A stretch of DNA of 55,725 nt from an uncultured Blastocatellia bacterium (GTDB taxonomy: Bacteria; Acidobacteriota; Blastocatellia; Chloracidobacteriales; Chloracidobacteriaceae), in contig CALGZC010000044.1 in the NCBI GenBank assembly GCA_937934745.1, forward strand, positions 1-55,725. Reading direction: 5' to 3'. Numbering within the stretch: position 1 is the first letter of the stretch; each line of letters starts with the position of its first letter. Made by a program: the position numbers and the translations under genes. The notes beneath the pieces were generated by a model that saw nothing but the letters and a program-made list of their open reading frames with translations, did not search any database and was not told the origin of the DNA. This document shows, piece by piece, positions 47,480 to 55,414 of the stretch.

Positions 47480-47499
47480 CTTTATTTTAGCAAGATAAG

Positions 47500-48402
47500 T
47501 TACCGATAGATCACCTGGCTCTTTTTAGTCCGTAACGTCAGCTGCGGATCACTTGCTACCAGCAGCAGTCGCCGCGCCAGGGCTACCGTTGGCTGGGGAA
47601 CGTAACGCGCCGTAAACCAGCGCCGACGAACCTCATCGGTCAGTATCGCTGCCGCCTGAGGCTCGTCCAACCGAAAGAGCCGTCCCCCGGTTTCTTCCGT
47701 CAAGCGTGCGAGCGCTTCTACCGGCTTTGGCCCCAACCGTCTGGGACGTGGAGCGCCGTAAGTTCGGTCCGGTACCTGCCAAGCATACAGAACGACATCA
47801 GCAGACTGAAGTGCGGCCAGAGCGCGCTCAAAGGTGGTTTGTGAGCCTTCGTCATAGCCGTCTGAGAGGAGGACGATCACCCGTTTGCTGACGGTTGTTG
47901 CCGGACGGAACACATCCTCCGTCACGGCCAGCAGGGCATCGTACAGCCGCGGTACCGAGCGTTTCCGAAACAGTTTGGCGCCGGCGACGAGCTGAGCCGC
48001 ATCGTTGGTCAGCTCGCACAGGATTTCCGGCTCTTTGGCGTACCCGACCAGCATCAGACGGTCGCCGGTGAAGAGTTCGCGAATGAGCGACCGTGCCAGT
48101 TGCTCCACATCGCTGACTTCAACCGGAAGCGTCGCGGAGTTGTCGGCTAGAAAGACAAAGGTGGCCGGGGAAAGGTCTGGCTCGACGCTTTCGATCACCT
48201 GCTCGGTGCCCGCATCGTAGAGCGTCATATCGGCCGGCGTCAGGCGAACCGGTGGGGCATCGGGCCCCGGCACTTGCACAATCACCGTGAGACGGGTTTG
48301 TAGGACCTGCCCGTCACCGACACGTCCAGACTGCGCCGCCACCCGTCCACCGCAGGCCAATCCCAGAGCCAGTTGCCGGATGAACATCCGCCGATTGAGC
48401 AT
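47500..48402 (-). CDS. Exported VWFA-related protein (acidobacterial type)
   Basis: A 300-residue protein with an N-terminal signal with an RR pair (NRRMFIRQLALGLACGG), possibly Tat-dependent. A von Willebrand A-like domain follows: ATFVFLADNSATLPVEV in place of a canonical DxSxS, GDRLMLVGYA, and VIVLLSDGYDEGSQTTFERAL. It fits the VWFA-related family common in Acidobacteriota, whose role is unknown. The MIDAS is altered (DNSAT), so metal binding is uncertain. The stop is ~20 bases upstream of the dnaK promoter. The ATG at 48402 is preferred to one at 48435. Confidence 0.82.
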   Translation of the reverse strand: MLNRRMFIRQLALGLACGGRVAAQSGRVGDGQVLQTRLTVIVQVPGPDAPPVRLTPADMTLYDAGTEQVIESVEPDLSPATFVFLADNSATLPVEVSDVEQLARSLIRELFTGDRLMLVGYAKEPEILCELTNDAAQLVAGAKLFRKRSVPRLYDALLAVTEDVFRPATTVSKRVIVLLSDGYDEGSQTTFERALAALQSADVVLYAWQVPDRTYGAPRPRRLGPKPVEALARLTEETGGRLFRLDEPQAAAILTDEVRRRWFTARYVPQPTVALARRLLLVASDPQLTLRTKKSQVIYR

Positions 48403-48571
48403 TGGCACTACCCCTGGACGCCCCCCTGACCACATCGCTCACACTTGCCTTCTCCGTTGTCGATGCAGCACGTTTAGAACGCAAAGCGGCCGGGCCCGAT
48501 TCACCGAAGCTTCTACCCCGGCACGGCCGGCCTACCGAGACCAACCACTCATCAGTGTAGCCTATCAGCCC

Positions 48572-49354
48572 ATGCCCCACCATCGCTTCTATGCGCCGTT
48601 AGAAAACTTTACAACCGCCGACGCCCGCCTACCCGATGACGAAGCCCACCATGCCGTTCACGTCCTCCGCATCCGCGTTGGGGAAATCGTCAATGTTTTT
48701 GACGGTCAGGGCCGTGCGTTCCGTGCCGTCGTCGCCGAAGCTTCTAAGCGTGGGGTCCGGCTGGCGCTGGCCGAGCCGCTCCCGTCCAATGAATCGCCGC
48801 TTGAGCTAACGCTTGCCGCTGCCATCCTCAAGGCCGACAAGTTTGAGTGGGTCATCCAGAAGGCCGTCGAGCTGGGCGTTGCCCGCGTGATCCCCCTCAT
48901 TACCCGGCACGTCGAGCCGGGTCTTGTCCGCAGCGTTTCTGCCGACCGGCTTGCCCGCTGGGCGCGCATCAGCCGTGAGGCAACCAAGCAGTGCGGACGC
49001 AGCCGCCTCACCCCAATTGCCACCCCCTGCTCGGTATCCGACTTACTGGCGGAGAACGGTATCAAGTTCTTTTTCACCGAGCGCGGCGGTCAGAGCCTAG
49101 CGCACAGTGTCAAAAAAACAGACATTCCGCCACCTATGACGGCGTTCGTCGGGCCGGAAGGCGGCTGGAGCGATGACGAGCGCGAGCAAGCGGCTGCCTG
49201 CGGTGCTTGGCTTGTCACCCTCGGCCCGCGCATCCTGCGGGCTGAAACGGCCGGTATCCTCGCCGTCGGCTTGCTTCAGCTCGCGTTTGGTGATTTTGTT
49301 AGCACTGTCACAGGCAGCCCTGACTGCTTGCCCAACCACCATGCCAACTGTTGA
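48572..49354 (+). CDS. rsmE: 16S rRNA (uracil-1498-N3) methyltransferase
   Basis: RsmE SPOUT methyltransferase (260 residues). N-terminal PUA-like part: RFYAPLENF, HHAVHVLRIRVGEIVNVFDGQG; catalytic part: KADKFEWVIQKAVELGVARVIPLIT, ISREATKQCGRSRLP-like segment, and the knot FVGPEGGWSDDEREQA plus LGPRILRAETAGILAVGLLQ. The ATG at 48572 gives the family start; the frame extends further upstream without similarity. The end overlaps moaD by 14 bases. Confidence 0.95.
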   Translation: MPHHRFYAPLENFTTADARLPDDEAHHAVHVLRIRVGEIVNVFDGQGRAFRAVVAEASKRGVRLALAEPLPSNESPLELTLAAAILKADKFEWVIQKAVELGVARVIPLITRHVEPGLVRSVSADRLARWARISREATKQCGRSRLTPIATPCSVSDLLAENGIKFFFTERGGQSLAHSVKKTDIPPPMTAFVGPEGGWSDDEREQAAACGAWLVTLGPRILRAETAGILAVGLLQLAFGDFVSTVTGSPDCLPNHHANC

Positions 49355-49604
49355 TCACCTCTCGCTCAATGTTCTGGTTTTCGGCCAGTGCCGTGCACTC
49401 GTCGGTGCAGATACGGCCTCAGTGCGGGTGACCGTCCCGGCAACGGCCGCAGCGGTTGTGGAGGCCGTGTGCGAGCAGTACCCGCAGCTTGCGCCGCTGC
49501 GCGCCAGCTTGTTGGTTGCCGTCAATGAGGAATACGCGCCGAATGATATGCCCATTCAGGCCGGCGATACAGTCGCCGTCTTTCCGCCCATTGCCGGAGG
49601 TTGA
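49341..49604 (+). CDS. moaD: Molybdopterin synthase small subunit
   Basis: An 87-residue ubiquitin-fold sulfur carrier: LNVLVFGQCRALVG, VVEAVCEQYPQL, LLVAVNEEYA and the C-terminal DTVAVFPPIAGG, whose Gly-Gly end is thiocarboxylated to carry sulfur to molybdopterin. The ATG at 49341 lies inside the end of rsmE and moaE follows eight bases after the stop, so rsmE-moaD-moaE are probably one transcript. Confidence 0.93.
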   Translation: MPTVDHLSLNVLVFGQCRALVGADTASVRVTVPATAAAVVEAVCEQYPQLAPLRASLLVAVNEEYAPNDMPIQAGDTVAVFPPIAGG

Positions 49605-49611
49605 GCGCCCG

Positions 49612-50070
49612 ATGCCGGATACCGAGCCGTCTGACGACCTCATTGCGCTAACCCAGGCGCCGATTGACGCCCCAAGCATCGTCCGGCGCCTCGTTCGCCC
49701 GCCGGTTGGCGCCGTCGCGACCTTTGAGGGCGTCGTCCGCGACAACCTGCGCGGCCGCCGGACACGTTATCTCGACTACGAAGCCTATGCGCCGATGGCG
49801 CTGAGGATGCTCCGCCGCGTCGCCGCCGAAGCGCGCGCCAAGCATCCCGACCTCGACCGGCTCGCGCTCATTCACCGGTTGGGGCGGCTGCGCGTTTCCG
49901 AAACGAGCGTGCTGGTCGTGGCAACCGCGCCCCACCGGGCGACGGCCTTTGAGGCCTGCCGCTTCGGGATTGACCGCATCAAGACGCTCGTTCCGATCTG
50001 GAAGCGCGAGTACTTCGAGGATGGCGACGTTTGGGTGGAAGGCGTCCGCCCGATGCTCGACCCGCCGTAG
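49612..50070 (+). CDS. moaE: Molybdopterin synthase large subunit
   Basis: MoaE (152 residues), the catalytic subunit that converts precursor Z to molybdopterin with thiocarboxylated MoaD. Seen: GAVATFEGVVRDNLRGRRTRYLDYEAYAPMALRML, HRLGRLRVSETSVLVVATAPHRATAFEACRFGIDRIKTLVPIWKREYFEDG with the conserved Lys residues. The ATG at 49612 matches the family length. Confidence 0.94.
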   Translation: MPDTEPSDDLIALTQAPIDAPSIVRRLVRPPVGAVATFEGVVRDNLRGRRTRYLDYEAYAPMALRMLRRVAAEARAKHPDLDRLALIHRLGRLRVSETSVLVVATAPHRATAFEACRFGIDRIKTLVPIWKREYFEDGDVWVEGVRPMLDPP

Positions 50071-50085
50071 CGCGCCGGCGCGGCG

Positions 50086-50682
50086 CTATCCCCGAACGGC
50101 CACTTGCTCGATGTAGAAGACAATCCGCGCCGCCACGGGGCGGCCGTCGGGCTGTGTCGCCGGACGGAAGGTCATGCGCTGGAGCGCGTGATCGACGGCC
50201 GCGACGAGCGAGGGGGTGGGCTGCGGCTCGACGATGTCCACGCAGCGCGCTTCGCCGGAGGGCGAGACTTCGGCAATGACCAGCATGCCGTCGGGCCGGT
50301 CGGCAAGGCTGGCCGGCAAACTGTCAAATCCTTTATCGCTTGTCAGGCGGGGCAGCGTCGCCGGCGCAGTTAGTCCCCCGACAAAGCGATGGGGCGCATA
50401 GACGATGGCGTAGCGCGGCGGCGCCGTCAGGTCCTGACGCCAGACCTGGCCGGACAAGCCGCCAAACAGCAGCGTCGCCGCCGCCAGGCCCAGCCCGTAG
50501 CCAATCAGGCTAGGATGCCCGGCAAGGCGCTCCCCCCAGCCGCGCCTGCGCTTCCGGCTCGCGGCTTCCAGGGCGAGCGCGGCGACAATTTGATGTCGGA
50601 GGCGCGTCGGCGGCGCAACATCCGGCAGTGTAGCCAGCGCCGCGCGCAGGTCATCGGGCGTATCGGGCGTATCGTCGGTCAT
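50086..50682 (-). CDS. Probable anti-sigma factor with TonB-C-like periplasmic domain
   Basis: A 198-residue single-pass membrane protein. The N-terminal ~50 residues are cytoplasmic (APPTRLRHQIVAALALEAASRKRRRG), a membrane helix follows near 58-77 (SLIGYGLGLAAATLLFGGL), and the outer part resembles a TonB C-terminal domain (MLVIAEVSPSGEARCVDIVEPQ, ALQRMTFRPATQPDGRPVAARIVFYI). No zinc anti-sigma motif is present. The gene begins three bases after the ECF sigma stop, the usual place of an anti-sigma factor. Role inferred from position; the fold hint for the outer domain is moderate. Confidence 0.68.
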   Translation of the reverse strand: MTDDTPDTPDDLRAALATLPDVAPPTRLRHQIVAALALEAASRKRRRGWGERLAGHPSLIGYGLGLAAATLLFGGLSGQVWRQDLTAPPRYAIVYAPHRFVGGLTAPATLPRLTSDKGFDSLPASLADRPDGMLVIAEVSPSGEARCVDIVEPQPTPSLVAAVDHALQRMTFRPATQPDGRPVAARIVFYIEQVAVRG

Positions 50683-50685
50683 CGC

Positions 50686-51348
50686 CTAGGGCTCCTTGCG
50701 GGGCGGCGCGTTGAGCGCGGCGCGCAGCAGGCTTCGCCCGCGCGCAATCCGCGACTTGACCGTCCCCACGGAAATTTCCAGCGCGGCGGCAATTTCCTCG
50801 TAGCTCATCCCGCGAATGTCGCGCATCACGACCGCCACTCGAAAATCGAACTTGAGCGTGGCCAGCGCCGCGCGGGTCTGCGCCTGCCGCTCGCGCCACA
50901 GGGCCTGTTGCTCGGGGTCGGGGTCGGTGGCGGCAAGCGTTTCAGACAGCGCCGGCGTTCCATCCTGAGGCGCGGCGTCGAGCGAGATCGTGACGGCCCG
51001 CCGCCGGACGCGCCACCACCGACGGTGGTTTGCCGCCCGGTTGACGGCAATCCGGTAAAGCCAAGTGCGAATGTCGCAGTCGCCGCGAAACGCCCGCGCG
51101 CCGCGGTAGGCGCTGAGGAAGGTTTCCTGCATCACGTCGGCGGCATCTTCCGGATCGCCCAGCACCCGCAGCAGGAGGTTATAAATCGGCTGCTGGTGCG
51201 CCATCACCAGCAGCTCGAAGGCGGCGCGCGATCCGGCGCGCGCGCCATCCAGCAACGCCGCCTCGGCCGTTGAAAGCGACGGAGCGGTTTCCGCCGCTGT
51301 CTCAGCGGGCAGCGGCAGGGAAAATGGCAGTTCGGAAGCCGGCGGCAT
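50686..51348 (-). CDS. ECF-type RNA polymerase sigma factor
   Basis: A 220-residue sigma-70 family extracytoplasmic-function factor. Region 2: PIYNLLLRVLGDPEDAADVMQETFLSAYRGARAFRGDCDIRTWLYRIAVNRA; region 4: SYEEIAAALEISVGTVKSRIARGRSLLRAAL. The ~40-residue N terminus before region 2 is Pro/Ala-rich and may be disordered. It is paired with a probable anti-sigma factor immediately downstream. A candidate autoregulated promoter lies at 51402-51429. Confidence 0.93.
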   Translation of the reverse strand: MPPASELPFSLPLPAETAAETAPSLSTAEAALLDGARAGSRAAFELLVMAHQQPIYNLLLRVLGDPEDAADVMQETFLSAYRGARAFRGDCDIRTWLYRIAVNRAANHRRWWRVRRRAVTISLDAAPQDGTPALSETLAATDPDPEQQALWRERQAQTRAALATLKFDFRVAVVMRDIRGMSYEEIAAALEISVGTVKSRIARGRSLLRAALNAPPRKEP

Positions 51349-51665
51349 GGCTTTGATGGCTCCAGGGCAGGCGTTGCGCGCAATGCAATCGGCGCATGAA
51401 CGTTGACACGCCGCGGCGCCAAAGGTTCCCGGAACAGGCTTCCGTGGAAAGCGCCCCGCTCCGCCTTCGATCCGTCGGCCTGGCTGTCGGCTGTCAGGGC
51501 GGTTGACGCTCGGGCGGCGCGGCAGCGGCCTGTCGGAAGCCGTTACGCCCGCTGCAATCCATTTTAGGTCATACGCTTAGCGCCTATCTGGCCGATACTA
51601 GCCAATGTGGCACGGCGCTTGCTCTGCCTAGCGGGCAACGCCTTGCCGCCTGAGGTTTTCCGCCC
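51349..51665. other. Divergent intergenic region, no gene seen
   Basis: 317 bases between the ECF sigma operon (minus) and the secreted basic protein (plus). It holds the GGAACC-containing palindrome and candidate ECF promoter described separately. No other structure or coding sequence could be supported. Confidence 0.5.
51402..51429 (-). promoter_or_regulatory. Candidate ECF promoter of the sigma operon
   Basis: On the minus strand GGAACC (51429-51424) is followed after 17 bases by TCAAC (51406-51402), similar to ECF -35/-10 elements. The GGAAC is part of a palindrome GTTCC-C-GGAAC. Predicted leader is about 45 bases. Weak on its own; supported by the GGAAC motif common to ECF sites. Confidence 0.35.
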
Positions 51666-52328
51666 GTGACCGCCTTGCTTCGCCGCTCGCTCCTCGTCAT
51701 CCTCCTTGCGCTCCTTGCCGCCCTGAGCGGCGAGGCGCTGGCTCACGCCGGCGCACCCCAGGCGCCGGCGGACAAAGCGTTCAAGAAAGTGGCGCGGAAG
51801 AAGCAAGTCGCGCGCAAGTCAGCCCGGCGGCGCTTAGCGCGTCAAGCCACGCGCCGGGGGTTCAAGCGGCTTCCTAAGCGGCACGTTGTCAAGCCGGAGG
51901 TAACTACCTCGGCAGCCATCCAGAAGACGGCGCCGCCGTCGCCGGTGGCGGCCGGCGCTCCGCTGACGACGACCGTGGAGCAAGCGCAGTATGTTTTCGC
52001 CGGTTACATCGCCGCTGCGGATGGCGCGCCGGTTCGCGTCTGGCACAGCCGGGAGTACACGGTGCGGTCGCCCTACGCCTACCTTGGGCGCATGAAGTTC
52101 GGCGCGGAGTGGCAACATGTGTGGGTGGAAACCTCCGGGACGCTGCTGGCCAGCGCTGTGACCGATGCGCCTTCAGACCCCCTGCCTGACATTGCTCAGT
52201 TGATGGAGCGGTTTCCAGACGGCGGACAGGGCGTCGTCGTGGCAGGCTGGGATGACTTTGCCCCGCCGGCCGAGCCGTCAGTCGAAGTTGTCGAATTTGG
52301 CGACACGCAGCCCGGCGCAACGCGGTAA
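51666..52328 (+). CDS. Secreted basic protein of unknown function
   Basis: A 220-residue protein starting at a GTG, with a signal peptide (LLRRSLLVILLALLAALSGEALAHA). Directly after it lies a strongly basic stretch, residues ~38-72 (FKKVARKKQ, RKSARRRLARQATRRGFKRLPKR), unlike normal exported proteins, then a Thr/Ala/Pro linker and a compact part with YVFAGYIAAADGAPVRVWH and WQHVWVETSG. I recognise no family. It is the first plus-strand gene after the ECF sigma locus, so it may be a target of that sigma factor. Confidence 0.7.
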   Translation: MTALLRRSLLVILLALLAALSGEALAHAGAPQAPADKAFKKVARKKQVARKSARRRLARQATRRGFKRLPKRHVVKPEVTTSAAIQKTAPPSPVAAGAPLTTTVEQAQYVFAGYIAAADGAPVRVWHSREYTVRSPYAYLGRMKFGAEWQHVWVETSGTLLASAVTDAPSDPLPDIAQLMERFPDGGQGVVVAGWDDFAPPAEPSVEVVEFGDTQPGATR

Positions 52329-52359
52329 CGCGGCCGACGCTTGCGTGCCGTCGAAGCCT

Positions 52360-52374
52360 GTCAACGTTGTTGAC
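52360..52374. promoter_or_regulatory. Palindrome upstream of the VIT/VWA gene
   Basis: GTCAAC-GTT-GTTGAC is a perfect 6-base inverted repeat, about 150 bases before the VIT/VWA start. It may be an operator. The surrounding gap (52329-52523) holds no gene. Confidence 0.35.
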
Positions 52375-52523
52375 GCTCCCGCTCTGACAGCCGAGCATCC
52401 CGCCTCGATTGAGCCGACCTGGCGCCGTCGCCAAATGCTGAAAGCGACCGTGACAAATGCCCGGTCGGTCAAGTAAGCTCCCCGCTAGGCTCCATCACAT
52501 TCAGTCCGCGCGCGATCAAGCCT

Positions 52524-54947
52524 ATGTTTCGGCTAGCCCCCTGTCCGCTGTTCATCCGGTCGCTCGGCCGGATGCGCCAGGCATTGCTCTTCCTCTGCTT
52601 GGCGCTCGTTGGATGTTTGCAACCGGCCGCGGCCCAGTCCGGCGTCGTCATCCCCGGCGATGAAGAGGCGCCTGATCCAACGCGCATCGCGTTGGATGAC
52701 ATGCGGATTGACATCCGCATTGACCAGCAGTTCGCGCGGGTGCGGATTGTCCAGATTTACGCCAACCGAACGAATCGGCCGTTGGAAGGCAAGTACATCT
52801 TTCGCCTGCCGACGAGCGGCGCCATCGCCGATTTCGCCGTCTGGGATGGCGACGTTCGCATTCCGGGCGTCATGCTGGAACTGCCCCGCGCGCAGGAGAT
52901 TTACGGCGAGCTCAAGCGCCAGGCGATTGACCCTGGGCTGGTGACGCAGGAAGACGAAGCAGGCGGCGCGACGGCCTTCACGGTGCGCCTGGTGCCCATC
53001 CCGGCCTTCGGCACGAAGCGCGTCGAGCTGGAATATGTCGAGCCGGTCCCTGTGGCAGGGCTGCGGTCGTTTTTCTCGCTGCCGCTCAAGCCGTCGCAGT
53101 ACGGCGTGCAGTCCGCGGGCAGCCTCGCGATTCGCGCCGAGGTGACGAGCGGCTTTCCGCTGCTCGCCTTCAAGCAGCGCGACACGGCTTATCCGCTCCA
53201 GGTGACGCCGGCGGGCGTCAACCGCATCACGGCCCAGTACCAGGGCGCGGGCGTCGCGCTGACGCAGGATTTGGCGTTTGAGTACGGGCTGGACGTTTCG
53301 CGCACGACCGCCAGCTTGATTGCCTACCGTTCGCCGGCGCCGCTGCTGGCGTACGACCTGCGCGATCCCAACCGAGCCAAGCCGGACGAAGACGGTTACT
53401 TTGAAGTATCGGCGCTGCTCAACGAGCGCGGGCTTTCGGCCACTGACTTCGAGCGGGCGCCGGCGCCGCCGCGCTCGGTTGTCATCATGCTGGACACGTC
53501 GCTTTCGATGAACTTCGAGAAGCTCGACCGCGCCTATGAAGCCTGTAGCCTGTTTTTACGGTCGCTGAGCCCGGATGATCACTTCAACGTCGTTCTGTTC
53601 AACGATGACGTGCAGGCGTTCGCCGACCGGCCGCAGCCCGGAACGCCCGACGCCACGGCGCAGGCGCTCGACTTCATCCGGCGCAGCTACCTGAGTGGCG
53701 GAACGGATTTCGCCAAGGCGCTGCAACGCGGGCTGGCGCTGGCGAAGGCGTTGCCCGGCGAGGAGCGAACGCTGGTCCTCATCACGGACGGCAATCCAAC
53801 CCTGACGACGACGCGCGGCGGCAAGCTGGCCCGCGACTTTGCGGAGGCGAACGCGAAGGACGGCAAACCGGCGCGCGTGTTCGCCTTTGGCGTCGGCGCG
53901 GACGCCAACCGGGATTTTCTCACTGAGCTGGCGCGGGTCAGTCGTGGCGTGAGCGAGTTCGGACGCGAAACCGACGATCTGACGTTCCGGCTGGAGGCTT
54001 TCTTTGCCAAGGTCGGGCAGCGTCCCATTGACGGCCTCAAGCTGAGCGTCAACGAGGCCGACAACCTGTACGCCGTGTATCCGAGCGACGAGGCGACGGG
54101 TTACGACGGCGCGCGGGTGAGTTTCGTCGGCCGGTATCGGCGACCGTCGGCGCAGGCGGTCTTTACCGTCGCTGGCGCGCGGGCCGGGCAGCCGGTGACG
54201 ACGACCGTCGCCGGCGCGTTGCCAGAGCAGGATGCGACGCATGGGCATCTGCCCCGGCTGTGGGCGCAGGAGCGCATTGCGGCGCTGCTGCGGCGCATGG
54301 CGCTGGACGGCGAAGACGACGCGCTGATTGCGGAGGTCATCGCCCTGTCGAAGAAGTACAACATCGTGACGCCCTACACGGCGTTTCTGGCCGCGCCGCG
54401 GGCGCTGCTGCGTCCGCGCGTGATCAAGCCGGGCGATCCGGTGCTGCGGGTCCGCGCCGATGCCTCGATCCGCTCGGTCGTCGCGGTCTTTCCCTTTGGG
54501 CTGACCAAGCCGCTGACGTACCTCGCTTCGGAAGATGTCTGGGAGACGCGCTTTCTGGCGCCCAAGACGATGCAGGACGGACGCTACCGCTGCCGTCTGA
54601 TTCTGACGGACGGCCAGGGGAACGTGTTTCAAGAGGAAAAGGGCTTTACGATTGACAGTCGCCCGCCGCAGCTACAGGTTACGATGAATCCAAAGGTCGT
54701 CCGCGCCGGCGAGCGCGTGGAAGTGTTGGTGGCGGCCGACGCCGACACGCGGCGGATTGCCGTTCGCCTGGCGGGCGGGCAGCCGGTAGCGGTCAAGTGG
54801 GATGCCGAGCGTAAGATCAACGTCGGCGTCTTGCCGGTGCCGGCGGGACTTCCGGCCGGGCGCTACGTCTTGCTCGTCACGGCCGAGGACTTCGCCCACA
54901 ATGTCTCAAGTCGCGAGATGCCGCTCGACATCCTGTCCGCCCCCTAA
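52524..54947 (+). CDS. VIT and von Willebrand A domain protein, likely lipoprotein
   Basis: An 807-residue exported protein. The signal region has a lipobox-like LVGC (within LFLCLALVGCLQPA). A vault/inter-alpha-trypsin (VIT) domain follows (MRIDIRIDQQFARVRIVQIYANRTNRPLEGKYIFRLP), then a VWA domain with a canonical MIDAS: MLDTSLSMNF, SGGTDFAKAL and ITDGNPT. The C-terminal third is beta-rich (VFPFGLTKPLTYL, RPPQLQVTMNP). Start at 52524 or at an internal ATG (52572) that gives a more compact signal peptide. Such proteins typically act in surface adhesion or assembly; no partner is encoded nearby. Confidence 0.88.
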   Translation: MFRLAPCPLFIRSLGRMRQALLFLCLALVGCLQPAAAQSGVVIPGDEEAPDPTRIALDDMRIDIRIDQQFARVRIVQIYANRTNRPLEGKYIFRLPTSGAIADFAVWDGDVRIPGVMLELPRAQEIYGELKRQAIDPGLVTQEDEAGGATAFTVRLVPIPAFGTKRVELEYVEPVPVAGLRSFFSLPLKPSQYGVQSAGSLAIRAEVTSGFPLLAFKQRDTAYPLQVTPAGVNRITAQYQGAGVALTQDLAFEYGLDVSRTTASLIAYRSPAPLLAYDLRDPNRAKPDEDGYFEVSALLNERGLSATDFERAPAPPRSVVIMLDTSLSMNFEKLDRAYEACSLFLRSLSPDDHFNVVLFNDDVQAFADRPQPGTPDATAQALDFIRRSYLSGGTDFAKALQRGLALAKALPGEERTLVLITDGNPTLTTTRGGKLARDFAEANAKDGKPARVFAFGVGADANRDFLTELARVSRGVSEFGRETDDLTFRLEAFFAKVGQRPIDGLKLSVNEADNLYAVYPSDEATGYDGARVSFVGRYRRPSAQAVFTVAGARAGQPVTTTVAGALPEQDATHGHLPRLWAQERIAALLRRMALDGEDDALIAEVIALSKKYNIVTPYTAFLAAPRALLRPRVIKPGDPVLRVRADASIRSVVAVFPFGLTKPLTYLASEDVWETRFLAPKTMQDGRYRCRLILTDGQGNVFQEEKGFTIDSRPPQLQVTMNPKVVRAGERVEVLVAADADTRRIAVRLAGGQPVAVKWDAERKINVGVLPVPAGLPAGRYVLLVTAEDFAHNVSSREMPLDILSAP

Positions 54948-55159
54948 GCTGGGGGTGACGCCGCGCGGCAGTCACGCGCCGCCCTGGCATCGCTGCCGGA
55001 CTCGACGTCGTTGATGGCGGCGCGGCGCGCCAACGTTCCGACCGTGCCGGCTCCGCTTGCCCGACGGCTTGCCTTGCTTCGTCAATCATTGCGCTGTCAT
55101 CCATCAGGCGGCCGGATGCCCGCGGCAAGACTGCGTAAGAGGAAGCAAGGAGGCTTTGT

Positions 55160-55414
55160 ATGCAGCCCGGCAGCATCGTTCGTTGTCGCAATCGCGATTG
55201 GGTGTTGTTGCCCGCCGAGACCGATGAGGTTTGGGCGCTGCGCCCGCTCACCGGCGCCGATGATGATGTCGTTCACATTCATAAAGGGTTGTCCAACCTC
55301 ATACGCTACACATTGCCTTTCGAGCAGGTGGAACGAGTGTGTTTCCGCTGCCGACCGCCGATGACGTTGCAGACGCCGCTGCGGCGCATCTGCTCTGGCA
55401 GGCGGCGCGTCTGA
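55160..55414 (+). pseudogene. N-terminal fragment of a SNF2-type helicase, frameshifted
   Basis: Starts at an ATG with a strong AAGGAGG ribosome-binding site six bases upstream and reads PGSIVRCRNRDWVLLPAETDEVWALRPLTG, a typical N terminus of bacterial SNF2/RapA-like helicases, up to FEQVERV near 55338. The frame then turns into low-similarity sequence and stops at 55414, while a different frame continues the helicase. A one- or two-base slip in GTGTG (about 55337-55341) would restore it. It may be a real mutation, a sequencing error or programmed frameshifting. Confidence 0.7.

Noticed and set aside
47440-47480. Canonical HAIR box (CTTGAGT-N7-ACTCAAG)
   Set aside because: Only half-site-like bases are present; the clear palindrome is a different sequence.
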